The translations under genes were made by a program, and so were the position numbers. From positions 41,165 through 105,164 of the forward strand of contig NZ_DATMGA010000067.1 of assembly GCF_035555955.1 (NCBI RefSeq): a DNA stretch of 64,000 nucleotides, in the 5' to 3' direction. The DNA comes from Eoetvoesia sp035555955. Lineage in GTDB: Bacteria; Pseudomonadota; Gammaproteobacteria; Burkholderiales; Burkholderiaceae_B. The notes beneath the pieces were generated by a model. The model did no database searches and was not told the DNA's origin. It saw nothing but the letters and a program-made list of their open reading frames with translations. Positions 44,502-54,676 of this stretch are shown here, piece after piece; positions within the stretch are counted from its first letter, which is position 1, and the number at the start of each line of letters is the position of its first letter.

Positions 44502-44532
44502 TTGGTATTGGGCGTGTCGTCAAAATTATAAT
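44502..44532 (+). promoter_or_regulatory. hrpA: candidate hrpA promoter
   Basis: A consensus -10 TATAAT lies at 44527-44532, 30 bases before the hrpA ATG. The best -35 candidate is TTGGTA at 44502-44507 with a long 19-base spacer, so promoter strength is uncertain. Confidence 0.45.
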
Positions 44533-44561
44533 GACCGCATCACCCGTTTATTAGAAAATTC

Positions 44562-47500
44562 ATGCAAGAGTCCGTTGATTTGTCGGAAAACACACACACT
44601 GCTGGGCCGCAGCCGCAAGCCGAGCTGCGGCGGCCCCCGCCCATCGCGTATCCTGAAGACCTGCCCGTAAGCGCGCGGCGCGACGAGATCGCCGCGGCCA
44701 TCCAGGCGCATCAGGTGGTCATTGTGTGCGGTGAAACCGGATCCGGCAAGACGACGCAACTGCCGAAAATCTGCCTGGAACTGGGCCGCGGGCTCAAGAA
44801 GATGATAGGGCATACGCAGCCGCGCCGCCTGGCGGCGACCTCGGTGGCCAAGCGCATTGCCGAAGAGCTCAAGACCGAGCTGGGCGACTGGGTGGGCTAC
44901 CAGATACGCTTCAACGACCGCACCGGACCGCGCTCGGCCATCAAGCTCATGACCGACGGCATCCTGCTGGCCGAATCGCAGCGCGATCCCTTATTGCGCC
45001 GCTACGACACCATCATCATCGACGAGGCCCACGAGCGCAGCCTGAACATCGATTTCCTGCTGGGCTTCCTGCTGCAGCTATTGCCCAAGCGGCGCGACCT
45101 CAAGGTCATCATCACCTCGGCCACCATCGATGCCGACCGCTTCGCCCGGCATTTCGCCCAGCGCGGCAAGCCGGCTCCCGTGGTCGAGGTCTCGGGCCGC
45201 CTGTATCCGGTCGAGGTCCTGTACCGGCCCGTCCTGCAGGAAAGCGCCCAGCCGGAGGCGGACGCGGGCGGCCGCCGCGGCGCCGACGAAGAGCGCGACC
45301 TCATCGACGCCATCGTCGACGGGGTGGCGGAATGCGCCCGACACGGCACGGGCGACGTGCTGGTGTTCCTGCCCGGCGAGCGCGAAATCCGCGAAGCCAC
45401 CGAAGCGCTGCGCAAAAGCCACCCGCCCAGCGTCGAGGTTCTGCCCCTGTTCGCCCGGCTGTCGCAAAGCGAGCAAGAGCGCATATTCCGGCCCCGCGGT
45501 AATGCGCGCCGCATCGTGCTGGCGACCAATGTGGCCGAAACCTCGTTGACCGTGCCGGGCATCCGGTACGTGGTCGACAGCGGGCTGGCGCGCGTCAAGC
45601 GCTATTCCTGGCGCAACAAGGTCGAGCAGCTGCGCATCGAGCCCATCAGCCAGGCGTCGGCCAACCAAAGGGCGGGGCGCTGCGGGCGGATCGGCCCGGG
45701 GGTCTGCATCCGCTTGTACGCCGAAGACGATTTCAAGCAGCGGGCTCCGTTCACGGATCCGGAAATCCTGCGATCGTCTCTGGCCTCGGTCATTTTGCGC
45801 ATGCGGGCCCTCAAGCTGGACGACATCGAAACGTTTCCCTTCGTCGATGCCCCCACGGGCCGAGCCATTGCCGACGGCTATCATCTTCTGCAGGAGCTGG
45901 GCGCGCTCGACGACGCCAACCAGCTGACACCGACGGGCAGGGCGCTGGCCAGGCTACCGGTGGATCCCCGCCTGGCGCGCATGGTGCTGGAGGCTCGCGA
46001 CCAGCAGTGCCTGGCCGAGATGCTCATCATCGCGTCGGCGCTGTCGGTCCAGGATCCGCGCGACCGCCCCATGAGCGAGCGCGAAGCCTCGGAAGCCGTC
46101 CATGCCAAGTTCGGCGACGATAAATCCGAGTTCCTGTCCTGGATCAAGCTGTGGCGCTGGTATGACGAACAGGTGGCGCACAAGGCCTCGCAGCGCAAGC
46201 TGGTGGCGCTGCTGCGCCAGAACTTTTTATCGCCGCTGCGGCTGCGCGAGTGGCGCGACGTGCACAGCCAACTGGCCGCACTGGTGGGCGAGCAGGGCTG
46301 GCGCGTCAATACACTGGACGCCACCTACGAGCAGGTGCACATGGCGCTGTTGTCCGGCCTGCTGGGCAACGTGGGGCTCAAAAGCGACGAAGGGTCTGGC
46401 TATCAGGGCGCGCGCGACATCCGCTTCCAGATCCATCCGGGTTCAAGGCTGGCCAAGAAGGCCGGGCGATGGATAGTCGCCGCCGAGCTGGTCGAAACCA
46501 CGCGCCTGTATGCCCGCTGCGTGGCGCGGATCGATCCCTTGTGGCTGGAGAAGGCTGGCGCGCATTTGATCCGCCGCAACTGGTCCGACCCGCGCTGGGA
46601 AAAGAAGGCCGGCCAGGTGGTGGCCAACGAGCGTGCCACCTTGTACGGTCTGCCGGTCTATTCGGGCCGCCGCATCCACTATGGCAAGGTCGACCCGGTT
46701 CAGGCCCGCGAGCTCTTCATTCGCCAGGCGCTGGTGCCGGGCGAGATCGATACGCAACTGCCGTTCGTCAACCACAACCGGCAATTGATCGCCAAGATCG
46801 AAAAACTCGAGCACCAGGCGCGCCGCCCGGACATTCTGGTGGACGACACACTTATCTATGCGTTCTACGACCAGCGGATTCCCGCCGATGTGTATCAGAC
46901 CGCCACGCTGGAAAAATGGGCCAAGGGCCTGGACAAGGCGGCCGCCCAGGCTTTGCAACTGACGCGCGACGACCTGATGCGCCACGAGGCGGCCGGGGTG
47001 ACCACCGACGTCTTCCCCAGGAAGGTGCAATGGCAGGGGGTGGAAATGGCCCTGGACTACCATTTCGAGCCCGGCTCGGTACGCGACGGCGTCACGCTCG
47101 CCGTGCCGCTGTTCGCCCTGAACACCATCGACCCGGCACGCTGCGAGTGGCTGGTGCCCGGCATGCTCAAGGAAAAAGTGCATCTGCTGCTCAAATCGCT
47201 GCCGCAGAAAATGCGGCGCCATTGCGTGCCGCTGCCGGACTATGCGGCGGGTTTCTACGAGCGCTGGTTCGAGCGTGCCACCGACCCCGATCAAGGCTTG
47301 CTGGACGCCATCGCCGCGGACATGTGGGAACAGGTCAAGGTTCGGCCTGTGCGCAGCGACTTCAAGCTGGAAACCCTGCCGGCCCATTTGTTCATGAACT
47401 TCAAGGTGGTCGATGAACACGGGCGCATGCTGTCGGGCGGCCGCAATCTCGATCAGCTCAAGGCCGAACACGGGCGCGAGGCGCAGGCGTCGTTCCAGAA

Positions 47501-48389
47501 ACTGGCCGTGCGCGACGAAAACGTGGCGCAGGCCCTGGCGCACGAACAGCTTACGTCCTGGACTTTCGGTCCTTTGCCCGAACTCATGGAAATCAAGCGC
47601 AAGGGGCAGTCCTTCGTCGGCTATCCGGCCCTGATCGACCATGGCACGCATTGCGACCTGGACGTTTTCGACGACCCGGCCGAAGCGCATGCCCAGCATC
47701 GCGCGGGTTTGTTGCGCCTGTTCAAGCTGGGCTTGCGCGAACAGGTCAAGTTCCTGGAAAAGAACCTCAACGACCTCACCCGCATGAGCATGCTGTACAT
47801 GAGCCTGGGAACCCAGGAAGAGTTGCGCGACCAGATCATCGACTGCGCCATCGGGCAGGCCTGCCTGGCCGAGCCGTGGCCCGCCGACCAGGCAAGCTTC
47901 GATGCGCGCCGCGCCGAAGGCAAGACGCGCCTGGGCCTGCTGGCCCAGGAGGTTGCGCGCCTGGCGGGGCAGATACTGGCGGAATGGTCGGCGGTGCAAA
48001 AAAAGCTGCCGCAGGCCAAGGCGCACCAGGCTTGCTACGCCGACCTGCAAAAGCAGCTGGGTGCGTTGATGGGCAAGTGGTTCGTGCGCGATACGCCGTA
48101 CCGGCAACTGGCCCAGTATCCGCGCTATCTGAAGGCGGCCCAGGCCCGCATCGACAAGCTCCGGGCCGACCCCGCGCGCGATGCGCGCCAGATGGCCGAG
48201 ATGGCTCCCTTGCTGGTACAGTATCAACGCGCCCAGGCCGCGCTCAAGGGCGCTGCCGATGCCCAGCTCGATGAGTTCCGCTGGCTGCTCGAAGAGCTGC
48301 GGGTGGCCTTGTTTGCCCAGGAGCTGCGCACTCCCATGCCTGTGTCCGTAAAGCGCCTGCAAAAGGCGTGGCAGGCGCTGCAGCGGTAA
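44562..48389 (+). CDS. hrpA: ATP-dependent RNA helicase HrpA (DEAH box)
   Basis: DExH helicase of 1275 residues. Walker A is CGETGSGKTTQ (56-66), the DEAH box is D154-H157 in IIIDEAHERSLN, motif III is SATID, and motif VI is QRAGRCGRIGPG. After the helicase core come the winged-helix/ratchet, OB-fold (near 600-700) and the long HrpA-specific C-terminal domain. In E. coli HrpA cuts fimbrial mRNA and rescues stalled ribosomes. It stands alone between argA and dnaE. Confidence 0.95.
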   Translation: MQESVDLSENTHTAGPQPQAELRRPPPIAYPEDLPVSARRDEIAAAIQAHQVVIVCGETGSGKTTQLPKICLELGRGLKKMIGHTQPRRLAATSVAKRIAEELKTELGDWVGYQIRFNDRTGPRSAIKLMTDGILLAESQRDPLLRRYDTIIIDEAHERSLNIDFLLGFLLQLLPKRRDLKVIITSATIDADRFARHFAQRGKPAPVVEVSGRLYPVEVLYRPVLQESAQPEADAGGRRGADEERDLIDAIVDGVAECARHGTGDVLVFLPGEREIREATEALRKSHPPSVEVLPLFARLSQSEQERIFRPRGNARRIVLATNVAETSLTVPGIRYVVDSGLARVKRYSWRNKVEQLRIEPISQASANQRAGRCGRIGPGVCIRLYAEDDFKQRAPFTDPEILRSSLASVILRMRALKLDDIETFPFVDAPTGRAIADGYHLLQELGALDDANQLTPTGRALARLPVDPRLARMVLEARDQQCLAEMLIIASALSVQDPRDRPMSEREASEAVHAKFGDDKSEFLSWIKLWRWYDEQVAHKASQRKLVALLRQNFLSPLRLREWRDVHSQLAALVGEQGWRVNTLDATYEQVHMALLSGLLGNVGLKSDEGSGYQGARDIRFQIHPGSRLAKKAGRWIVAAELVETTRLYARCVARIDPLWLEKAGAHLIRRNWSDPRWEKKAGQVVANERATLYGLPVYSGRRIHYGKVDPVQARELFIRQALVPGEIDTQLPFVNHNRQLIAKIEKLEHQARRPDILVDDTLIYAFYDQRIPADVYQTATLEKWAKGLDKAAAQALQLTRDDLMRHEAAGVTTDVFPRKVQWQGVEMALDYHFEPGSVRDGVTLAVPLFALNTIDPARCEWLVPGMLKEKVHLLLKSLPQKMRRHCVPLPDYAAGFYERWFERATDPDQGLLDAIAADMWEQVKVRPVRSDFKLETLPAHLFMNFKVVDEHGRMLSGGRNLDQLKAEHGREAQASFQKLAVRDENVAQALAHEQLTSWTFGPLPELMEIKRKGQSFVGYPALIDHGTHCDLDVFDDPAEAHAQHRAGLLRLFKLGLREQVKFLEKNLNDLTRMSMLYMSLGTQEELRDQIIDCAIGQACLAEPWPADQASFDARRAEGKTRLGLLAQEVARLAGQILAEWSAVQKKLPQAKAHQACYADLQKQLGALMGKWFVRDTPYRQLAQYPRYLKAAQARIDKLRADPARDARQMAEMAPLLVQYQRAQAALKGAADAQLDEFRWLLEELRVALFAQELRTPMPVSVKRLQKAWQALQR

Positions 48390-48492
48390 TGTTTCAACGA
48401 ATTTCCCGGGCCGCCTCCGGCCAGGCCCGCGTGGAAAGCGAATGATTGCGACGCGATGACTTGTTCGGCGCTTCCTTAAGTACAATCCATCC

Positions 48493-51400
48493 ATGACCGA
48501 CGTAAACGATTCCTCGCCCTTCGTGCATCTGCGAGTCCACTCCGAGTTCTCGGTGGTGGACGGCATCGTGCAGATCCCCGAACTCATCAAGAAGGTGGCC
48601 GGCTATGGGCAGCCCGCCGTGGCCCTGACCGACCTCTCCAATATCTTCGGCCTCATCAAGTTCTACAAGGCCGGCCGCAAGGCGGGCGTCAAGCCCATTG
48701 CGGGCTGCGATATCTGGCTGCAGAACGACGAAGACCGAGACAAGCCCCACCGCCTGCTGCTTCTGGTGCGCACGCACCAGGGCTATCTGAACCTGTGCGA
48801 CATCCTCACGCGTTCATGGCTGGACAACCAGCACATGGGGCGGGCCGAGGTGCGCGCCGAATGGCTGCTGGGCAAGGAAGGGCTCATTGTGCTGTCGGGC
48901 GGGCGCGGCGGCGACGTCGGCCAGGCCCTGGAGGCCGGCCGCGACGACGAGGCCAGGACGCTGGCGGCCAAATGGGCCAAGGCGTTTCCCGGCTCTTACT
49001 ACATCGAGCTGCAGCGTTCGGGCGCCGACGGCGACGAAGCCTATGTGCAGGCCGCCTTGCGGCTGGCCGCGCGACTCGATCTTCCGGTCGTCGCCACCCA
49101 TCCCGTGCAGTTCCTCGACGCCGGCGATTTCCGCGCGCACGAGGCGCGGGTCTGCATTGCCCAGGGTGAACAGCTGGCCAACCCCAAAAGGCCCAGGCGC
49201 TTTACGCAGGAACAGTATCTATTGTCGTCGCAGGACATGGCGCAGCGCTTCGCCGACGTGCCCTCCGCGCTGGCCAATACGGTTGAAATCGCCAAGCGCT
49301 GCAACCTGACCCTGCACCTGGGCACGCCTTGCCTGCCTAACTTCCCGACGCCCGAAGGGGTAACGCTGGACGACTACCTGGTGGAACTGGCCGAGACGGG
49401 GCTGCAAAAGCGCATGGCCCAGTTGTTTCCCGACGAGGCCGAGCGCCAGGCCAAGTATCCCGAATACGAAGAACGCCTGCGGTGGGAATGCAAGACCATC
49501 ATCAGCATGGGTTTTCCGGGCTACTTCCTCATCGTGGCCGACTTCATCAACTGGGGCAAGAACAATGGCGTCCCGGTGGGTCCGGGCCGGGGCTCGGGCG
49601 CAGGCTCGCTGGTGGCGTTTTCCCTGGGCATTACCGACCTCGACCCAATCCGCTACGACTTGCTGTTCGAGCGCTTCCTGAATCCCGAGCGGGTTTCCAT
49701 GCCCGACTTCGACATCGACTTCTGCCAGGACAATCGCGAACGCGTCATCGACTACGTCAAGCATAAATACGGCAAGGAGGCGGTCAGCCAGATCGCCACC
49801 TTCGGCACGCTGGGCGCCAAGGCGGTGGTGCGCGACGTCGGCCGGGTCCTGGAAATGCCGTATTCGCTGTGCGACGGCCTGTCCAAGCTTATCCCGTTCA
49901 ACCCCGCCGATCCCTGGACACTAGAGCGCACCCTGGCCGAGGAGCCGGCCTTCAAAGAGCGCTACGAGCAGGACGAAGAAGTGCGCGCGCTCATCGACCT
50001 GGCGCGGCCGCTGGAAGGCCTGACCCGCAATATCGGCATGCATGCCGGCGGCGTGCTGATCGCGCCGGGCAAGCTTACCGATTTCTGCCCGCTGTATTGC
50101 CAGCCGGGCGTCGACAGCAATGCGGTTTCCCAGTTCGACAAAGACGACGTCGAGGCGGCGGGCCTGGTCAAGTTCGACTTTCTGGGCCTGCGCAACCTGA
50201 CCATCCTGGATTGGTCCGTGCGCTATGTGCGCCGCTTCAACGAAACCAAGCGCGACTTCGACATCATGTCGGTGCCGCTGGACGACCACCGCACCTACGA
50301 ACTGCTCAGCGAAGGCAACACCACAGCCGTGTTCCAGCTGGAATCGCGCGGCATGAAGGAACTGCTCAAGAACCTGCGGCCCAACACATTCGAGGACGTC
50401 ATCGCCGTGCTGGCACTGTTCCGGCCGGGCCCGCTGGAATCGGGCATGGTGCTGGACTTCGTCAACCGCAAGCATGGCCGCGCCGAAGTCGATTATTTCC
50501 ATCCCGACCTGGAGCCGGTGCTCAAAAGCACCTACGGCGTCATCGTGTACCAGGAACAGGTCATGCTGATCTCCCAGATCATCGGGGGCTACACGCTGGG
50601 CGGCGCCGACATGCTGCGCCGTGCCATGGGCAAGAAAAAACCCGAGGAAATGGCTAAGCACCGCGCCATTTTCGAGAAGGGCGCCATTGAAAAAGGCTAT
50701 GACGGCGAGCTGGCTGTCAAGCTGTTCGACCTGATGGAAAAATTCGCCGGCTATGGCTTCAACAAAAGCCACTCGGCCGCCTATGCGCTCATTGCGTATC
50801 AGACCGCGTGGCTCAAGGTGTACCATCCCGCGGAGTTCCTGGCCGGCACCCTGTCATCCGACATGGACGACACCGACAAGGTGCAGACTTTCTGGAAGGA
50901 CGCCCTGGCCAACGGCGTCGAGGTCCTGCCGCCCGACGTCAACGCTTCCAGCTACCGTTTCGAGCCGGTGGCCGACCAACACACCGCCAAGGGCCAGCCG
51001 CCGCGCACCATGCGCTATGGCCTGGGCGCGGTGAAGGGCGCGGGCCAGTCGGCGGTCGAAGAGATCATCCGCGTGCGCGACCAGGACGGCCCCTACAAAA
51101 GCCTGTTCGACTTTTGCCGCCGCGTCGACCGGCATACGGTCAACCGCCGCACCATCGAAGCCTTGATCCGCGCGGGCGCTTTCGACGGCATCGACGCGAA
51201 TCGCGCAGCCTTGCTGGCCAGCATCGGCACGGCGGTCGAAGCCGCCGAACAGGCCGAGCGCAGCGCCAACCAGGTTTCCCTGTTCGCGGACGACAGCGAC
51301 GACATCGTCGAAGGCGCGCTGGCCAATGTGGCGCCCTGGGATCTGCAAACCCTCCTCACCGAGGAAAAGACCGCCCTGGGGTTCTTCTTCAGCGCCCATC

Positions 51401-51984
51401 TGTTCGATGCCTGGCGCGACGAAGTGCGCCGCTTCGCGCCCACGCCGCTGGCGCGCCTCGAGCCGTCGCGCAGCCTGCAGTGGTTCGCCGGCGTGCTGTC
51501 TTCGGTGCGGGTCAAGATGACGCGGCGCGGAAAAATGCTGTATGCCTTGCTGGACGACGGGTCGTCGCAAATCGAGGTGGCCATTTTCAACGAGCTGTAC
51601 GAACAGCACCGCAATCGTCTCAAGGAAGACAAGCTCATCATCATTCACGGCAAGGTCAGCAACGACGATTATTCCGGCGGCCTGAGGGTTTCCGCCGACC
51701 AGGTGTTCGACCTGCAGCTGGTTCGCGAGGCGCGCGCCAAGGCGTTGCGGGTTACGCTCAATGGCAATGCCGACGCGCTTCGGCTGCGCCAATTGCTCAA
51801 CCCTTTCCGCGCCGAGCCCGAGAACGGCGTTCCGGGCGTGCCGGTCGAGGTCCGCCTCAAGCGCGGCGGGTTTCTGTGCACGGTGCGCCTGGGCGAGGAC
51901 TGGCGCGTGCGCATGGCCGACGCCATGCTCGAGCAGCTGGAGCAGTGGGCCGAGCCGGACGGCGTGGAGATCGCGTATTCATGA
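48493..51984 (+). CDS. dnaE: DNA polymerase III alpha subunit
   Basis: Replicative polymerase of 1163 residues (E. coli 1160). It has the N-terminal PHP domain (FVHLRVHSEFSVVDGIVQIPE, then to about 280), the C-family palm with the catalytic aspartates in PDFDIDF (D405, D407), fingers around GYGFNKSHSAAYALIAYQTAWLK, and C-terminal OB fold (VRVKMTRRGKMLYALLDDGSS). The stop overlaps the glycosyltransferase start (ATGA), an unusual arrangement for a replication gene. Confidence 0.97.
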   Translation: MTDVNDSSPFVHLRVHSEFSVVDGIVQIPELIKKVAGYGQPAVALTDLSNIFGLIKFYKAGRKAGVKPIAGCDIWLQNDEDRDKPHRLLLLVRTHQGYLNLCDILTRSWLDNQHMGRAEVRAEWLLGKEGLIVLSGGRGGDVGQALEAGRDDEARTLAAKWAKAFPGSYYIELQRSGADGDEAYVQAALRLAARLDLPVVATHPVQFLDAGDFRAHEARVCIAQGEQLANPKRPRRFTQEQYLLSSQDMAQRFADVPSALANTVEIAKRCNLTLHLGTPCLPNFPTPEGVTLDDYLVELAETGLQKRMAQLFPDEAERQAKYPEYEERLRWECKTIISMGFPGYFLIVADFINWGKNNGVPVGPGRGSGAGSLVAFSLGITDLDPIRYDLLFERFLNPERVSMPDFDIDFCQDNRERVIDYVKHKYGKEAVSQIATFGTLGAKAVVRDVGRVLEMPYSLCDGLSKLIPFNPADPWTLERTLAEEPAFKERYEQDEEVRALIDLARPLEGLTRNIGMHAGGVLIAPGKLTDFCPLYCQPGVDSNAVSQFDKDDVEAAGLVKFDFLGLRNLTILDWSVRYVRRFNETKRDFDIMSVPLDDHRTYELLSEGNTTAVFQLESRGMKELLKNLRPNTFEDVIAVLALFRPGPLESGMVLDFVNRKHGRAEVDYFHPDLEPVLKSTYGVIVYQEQVMLISQIIGGYTLGGADMLRRAMGKKKPEEMAKHRAIFEKGAIEKGYDGELAVKLFDLMEKFAGYGFNKSHSAAYALIAYQTAWLKVYHPAEFLAGTLSSDMDDTDKVQTFWKDALANGVEVLPPDVNASSYRFEPVADQHTAKGQPPRTMRYGLGAVKGAGQSAVEEIIRVRDQDGPYKSLFDFCRRVDRHTVNRRTIEALIRAGAFDGIDANRAALLASIGTAVEAAEQAERSANQVSLFADDSDDIVEGALANVAPWDLQTLLTEEKTALGFFFSAHLFDAWRDEVRRFAPTPLARLEPSRSLQWFAGVLSSVRVKMTRRGKMLYALLDDGSSQIEVAIFNELYEQHRNRLKEDKLIIIHGKVSNDDYSGGLRVSADQVFDLQLVREARAKALRVTLNGNADALRLRQLLNPFRAEPENGVPGVPVEVRLKRGGFLCTVRLGEDWRVRMADAMLEQLEQWAEPDGVEIAYS

Positions 51985-53081
51985 GCCCATTGCGCATCAT
52001 GCACTCCGAAGCGGCCACGAGTTTCGGCGGGCAGGAGCAGTACATCTACAGAATGATGCGCGCCATGCGCGACCGCGGCCACCATCTAGAAGCCATTTGC
52101 CAGCCGCACGCCGTGCTGGCCCAGCGGCTGCGGGACGATGGGTTCACTGTGCACACGCTGTACATGGACGGACCGATCAATTACGTCAAGGGCGTGCTGC
52201 AGCTGCGCAAAATATTGCGCGACGGCCGCTTCGACGTGCTGAACTCTCATAGCCGGCGCGATACGATGCTGGCCGGCTGCGCCGCCCGTCTGGCGGGCAC
52301 GCCGCTTATCGTCCGCACCCGGCATCTGGCCAAAAAGGTAGGGTCGCTGCTGTCGTACACCATCGTGCCGCACCGGGTCACCACCGCCAGCGAGTTCGTT
52401 CGCAAACACCTCATCGACCGGGGGGCCAGGCCGTCCGACGTGGCGGTCGTGTATCCCGTGGTCGATCTGGCCGAATGGAGCCAACCTTCCACGCTGAGGC
52501 AAGAGCTGCAGCTCGGGCAGGACGACATCGTGGTCGGCTGCGTGGCGGTGATGCGGGCGCAAAAAGGGCATCGCGCGTTGATTGACGCCATGGAGCCCTT
52601 GCTGCGCCGGCGCGCCAGGCTGCATCTGGTCTTCGTCGGGGGCGGGTCGCCCACGTTCGAGCAGGTCCAGGCCCATGTTGCGGCAAAAGGGCTGGGCGGA
52701 CAAATCCATCTCCTTGGCGCGCGCAAGGACGTTCCCAATCTATTGGCGGGATTCGATATGTTTGCGCTGGCCACCGAACAGGAAGCGTCGGGCACGGTGT
52801 TCGTCGAGGCGGCCAACGCCGGCCTGGCCGTGGTGGGCACGGACGTGGACGGCGTGCCCGAGATGATGAAAAACGGCGTAACAGGCCTGCTGGTGCCATT
52901 GCACGACCAGGCCGCGCTCACGGCGGCGCTTGAAAAACTCATCGACGATCCCGGCCTGCGCGCCCGGATGGGCGAGGCGGGGCGCCGCATGGTTCGCACC
53001 GAGGGTAAGTTCAGCCAGGAGGCCATGGTCCGGAATATCGAGTCCTGCTATTACCGCTGGCTAAGCGAGCTGAAAAAATGA
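51981..53081 (+). CDS. GT4 glycosyltransferase (LPS core candidate)
   Basis: GT-B fold glycosyltransferase of 366 residues. The N-terminal SFGGQEQYIYRMMRAMRDRG is the acceptor-domain start, and the nucleotide-sugar domain carries VAVMRAQKGHRALIDAM and the E-x7-E motif EQEASGTVFVEAANAG. It starts on the dnaE stop (ATGA) and overlaps the deacetylase after it. It heads a block of alternating glycosyltransferases and deacetylases likely to build the LPS outer core. The sugar is unknown. Confidence 0.88.
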   Translation: MSPLRIMHSEAATSFGGQEQYIYRMMRAMRDRGHHLEAICQPHAVLAQRLRDDGFTVHTLYMDGPINYVKGVLQLRKILRDGRFDVLNSHSRRDTMLAGCAARLAGTPLIVRTRHLAKKVGSLLSYTIVPHRVTTASEFVRKHLIDRGARPSDVAVVYPVVDLAEWSQPSTLRQELQLGQDDIVVGCVAVMRAQKGHRALIDAMEPLLRRRARLHLVFVGGGSPTFEQVQAHVAAKGLGGQIHLLGARKDVPNLLAGFDMFALATEQEASGTVFVEAANAGLAVVGTDVDGVPEMMKNGVTGLLVPLHDQAALTAALEKLIDDPGLRARMGEAGRRMVRTEGKFSQEAMVRNIESCYYRWLSELKK

Positions 53082-53920
53082 AGTACGCGCAAACCGTCCC
53101 TGTGTTGATGTATCACCACGTTTCGCCGTCGGGCAGCTTCATCAATGCCTCGCCGCAAAACTTCGAAGACCAGTTGGCCTGGCTGTCGCGGCACGGTTAC
53201 CGTTCGCTCGGCAGCGACGAGTTCGCCGGGCACCTGGCGGGGCAGCCCGTTCCCGCCCGCTCGGTGCTCATCACTTTCGACGACGGCTATCTGGACAACT
53301 GGGTCTACGCCTACCCGCTGCTGAAAAAATACGGTTTCCGGGCGCTGATTTTCCTGGTGACGTCCTGGATGGGCGATGGTTCTGTCCGTCCTCACCTTGG
53401 CCAGGAGGACTTGCCGCCCACGCCCGAGCATCGCGAATGCGAACGCCTGATCGATAGCGGGCGCGCCGATGACGTCGCGCTGCGCTGGAGCGAAATCCGG
53501 GCCATGCAGGCCGACGGCACGTTCGAATTCCACAGCCATACCCACACCCACACACGCTGGGACAAAAGCGTGCGCGCGGCCGAAAAAAACACGCTGATGG
53601 CGCGCGAACTGGCCGATTCGCGGGCCAGCCTCAAAGAACACCTGGGCGAAGTGTCGCAGCATTTGTGCTGGCCCCAGGGTTATTTCGACGACGACTACGT
53701 CAGGCTTGCCCAGGAAGCCGGATTCCGCTACTTGTACACCACCCAGGCCTTCGGGCAGAACCGGGCCGGCACGGATCCCGCCGGAATTTACCGGTTTGCC
53801 GTGCGCAACGCGCCAGGCGCCTCGGTGGGCCGGCGCGTCCGCATCGCGGCCGATCCCGTGGCGGGCCCTCTGTATAACCGCTGGAAGCTTTGGAAGCGCT
53901 CGCTCAGGGGCAAGGCATGA
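53078..53920 (+). CDS. polysaccharide deacetylase (CE4/NodB-like) 1
   Basis: NodB-fold protein of 280 residues with the metal-binding TFDDGY (66-71; D68 as base, D69 as ligand) and the histidine motif in FEFHSHTHTHTR (H152, H154, H156). MYHHVSPSGSF near residue 11 is typical of the group. No signal peptide is evident, so it would act in the cytoplasm on a lipid-linked or nucleotide-bound sugar rather than on exported polymer. It overlaps the genes on both sides by four bases. Confidence 0.88.
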   Translation: MKYAQTVPVLMYHHVSPSGSFINASPQNFEDQLAWLSRHGYRSLGSDEFAGHLAGQPVPARSVLITFDDGYLDNWVYAYPLLKKYGFRALIFLVTSWMGDGSVRPHLGQEDLPPTPEHRECERLIDSGRADDVALRWSEIRAMQADGTFEFHSHTHTHTRWDKSVRAAEKNTLMARELADSRASLKEHLGEVSQHLCWPQGYFDDDYVRLAQEAGFRYLYTTQAFGQNRAGTDPAGIYRFAVRNAPGASVGRRVRIAADPVAGPLYNRWKLWKRSLRGKA

Positions 53921-54672
53921 CGACACTGTCGGTCATCGTCATTACCAAGAACGAGGCGCGGCATATCGGCGAGTGCCTGGACTCGGTGTCGTTCGCCGAC
54001 GAGATCATCGTCGTCGATTCGGGCAGCACCGACGCAACGCGCGAGATCGCCCTGGCCAAGGGCGCCAAGGTGCACGTAACGCACGACTGGCCGGGCTTCG
54101 GCCCGCAAAAGAACCGCGCGCTCGACCTGGCCACCCAGGAGTGGGTGTTGTCCATCGATGCCGACGAGCGCGTCACGCCCGAGCTGGCCGGTGCCATCGG
54201 GCGGGTCCTGGCGGATCCGTCCGCCCAGGCCTACAAAATCGCCCGGCTCTCCAACTTTTGCGGACGCTGGATACGCCATAGCGGCTGGTGGCCCGATCAT
54301 GTGCTCCGGCTGTTCAAGCGGGGCAGCGCGCGCTTCACCGACGCCGCCGTGCACGAAAGCGTCCAGGCTTCGGGGGCCGTCGCTGTCCTGGACGGCCACT
54401 TCCTGCATTATCCCTATGCGGATCTGGAAAGCATGATCGCCAAGGTCAACCGCTACTCCACCGACGCGGCCGCCATGATGCATGCCCGCGGCAAGACCAC
54501 GTCGATGCCGGGCGTGCTGGGGCACGCGTTCTGGACCCTCGTGCGCATCTACGTGATCCGGCGTGGATTTCTGGACGGCAAGGAAGGCGTGATCCTGGCC
54601 GTCACGGCGGCGGCGGGCAGTTTTTTCCGCTACAGCAAGCTTTGGATCTTGAACCGGAACAAGTCGGAATAA
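53917..54672 (+). CDS. GT2 glycosyltransferase, WaaE/KdtX-like
   Basis: GT-A fold protein of 251 residues with SVIVITKNEARHIGECLDSV at the start, the metal motif in LSIDADERV (DxD at about D76-D78) and WPGFGPQKNRALDLA, the combination seen in WaaE, which adds a beta-1,4-glucose to heptose I of the inner core in enterobacteria. C-terminal hydrophobic segments (VLGHAFWTLVRIYVI, ILAVTAAAGSFF) may peg it to the membrane. It overlaps the deacetylase upstream. Confidence 0.88.
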   Translation: MTTLSVIVITKNEARHIGECLDSVSFADEIIVVDSGSTDATREIALAKGAKVHVTHDWPGFGPQKNRALDLATQEWVLSIDADERVTPELAGAIGRVLADPSAQAYKIARLSNFCGRWIRHSGWWPDHVLRLFKRGSARFTDAAVHESVQASGAVAVLDGHFLHYPYADLESMIAKVNRYSTDAAAMMHARGKTTSMPGVLGHAFWTLVRIYVIRRGFLDGKEGVILAVTAAAGSFFRYSKLWILNRNKSE

Positions 54673-54676
54673 GCCC

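Noticed and set aside
53551..53580. Short tandem repeat encoding HTHTHT in the first deacetylase
   Set aside because: The CACACC run encodes part of the expected metal-binding histidine motif; no sign of phase variation such as a long homopolymer.
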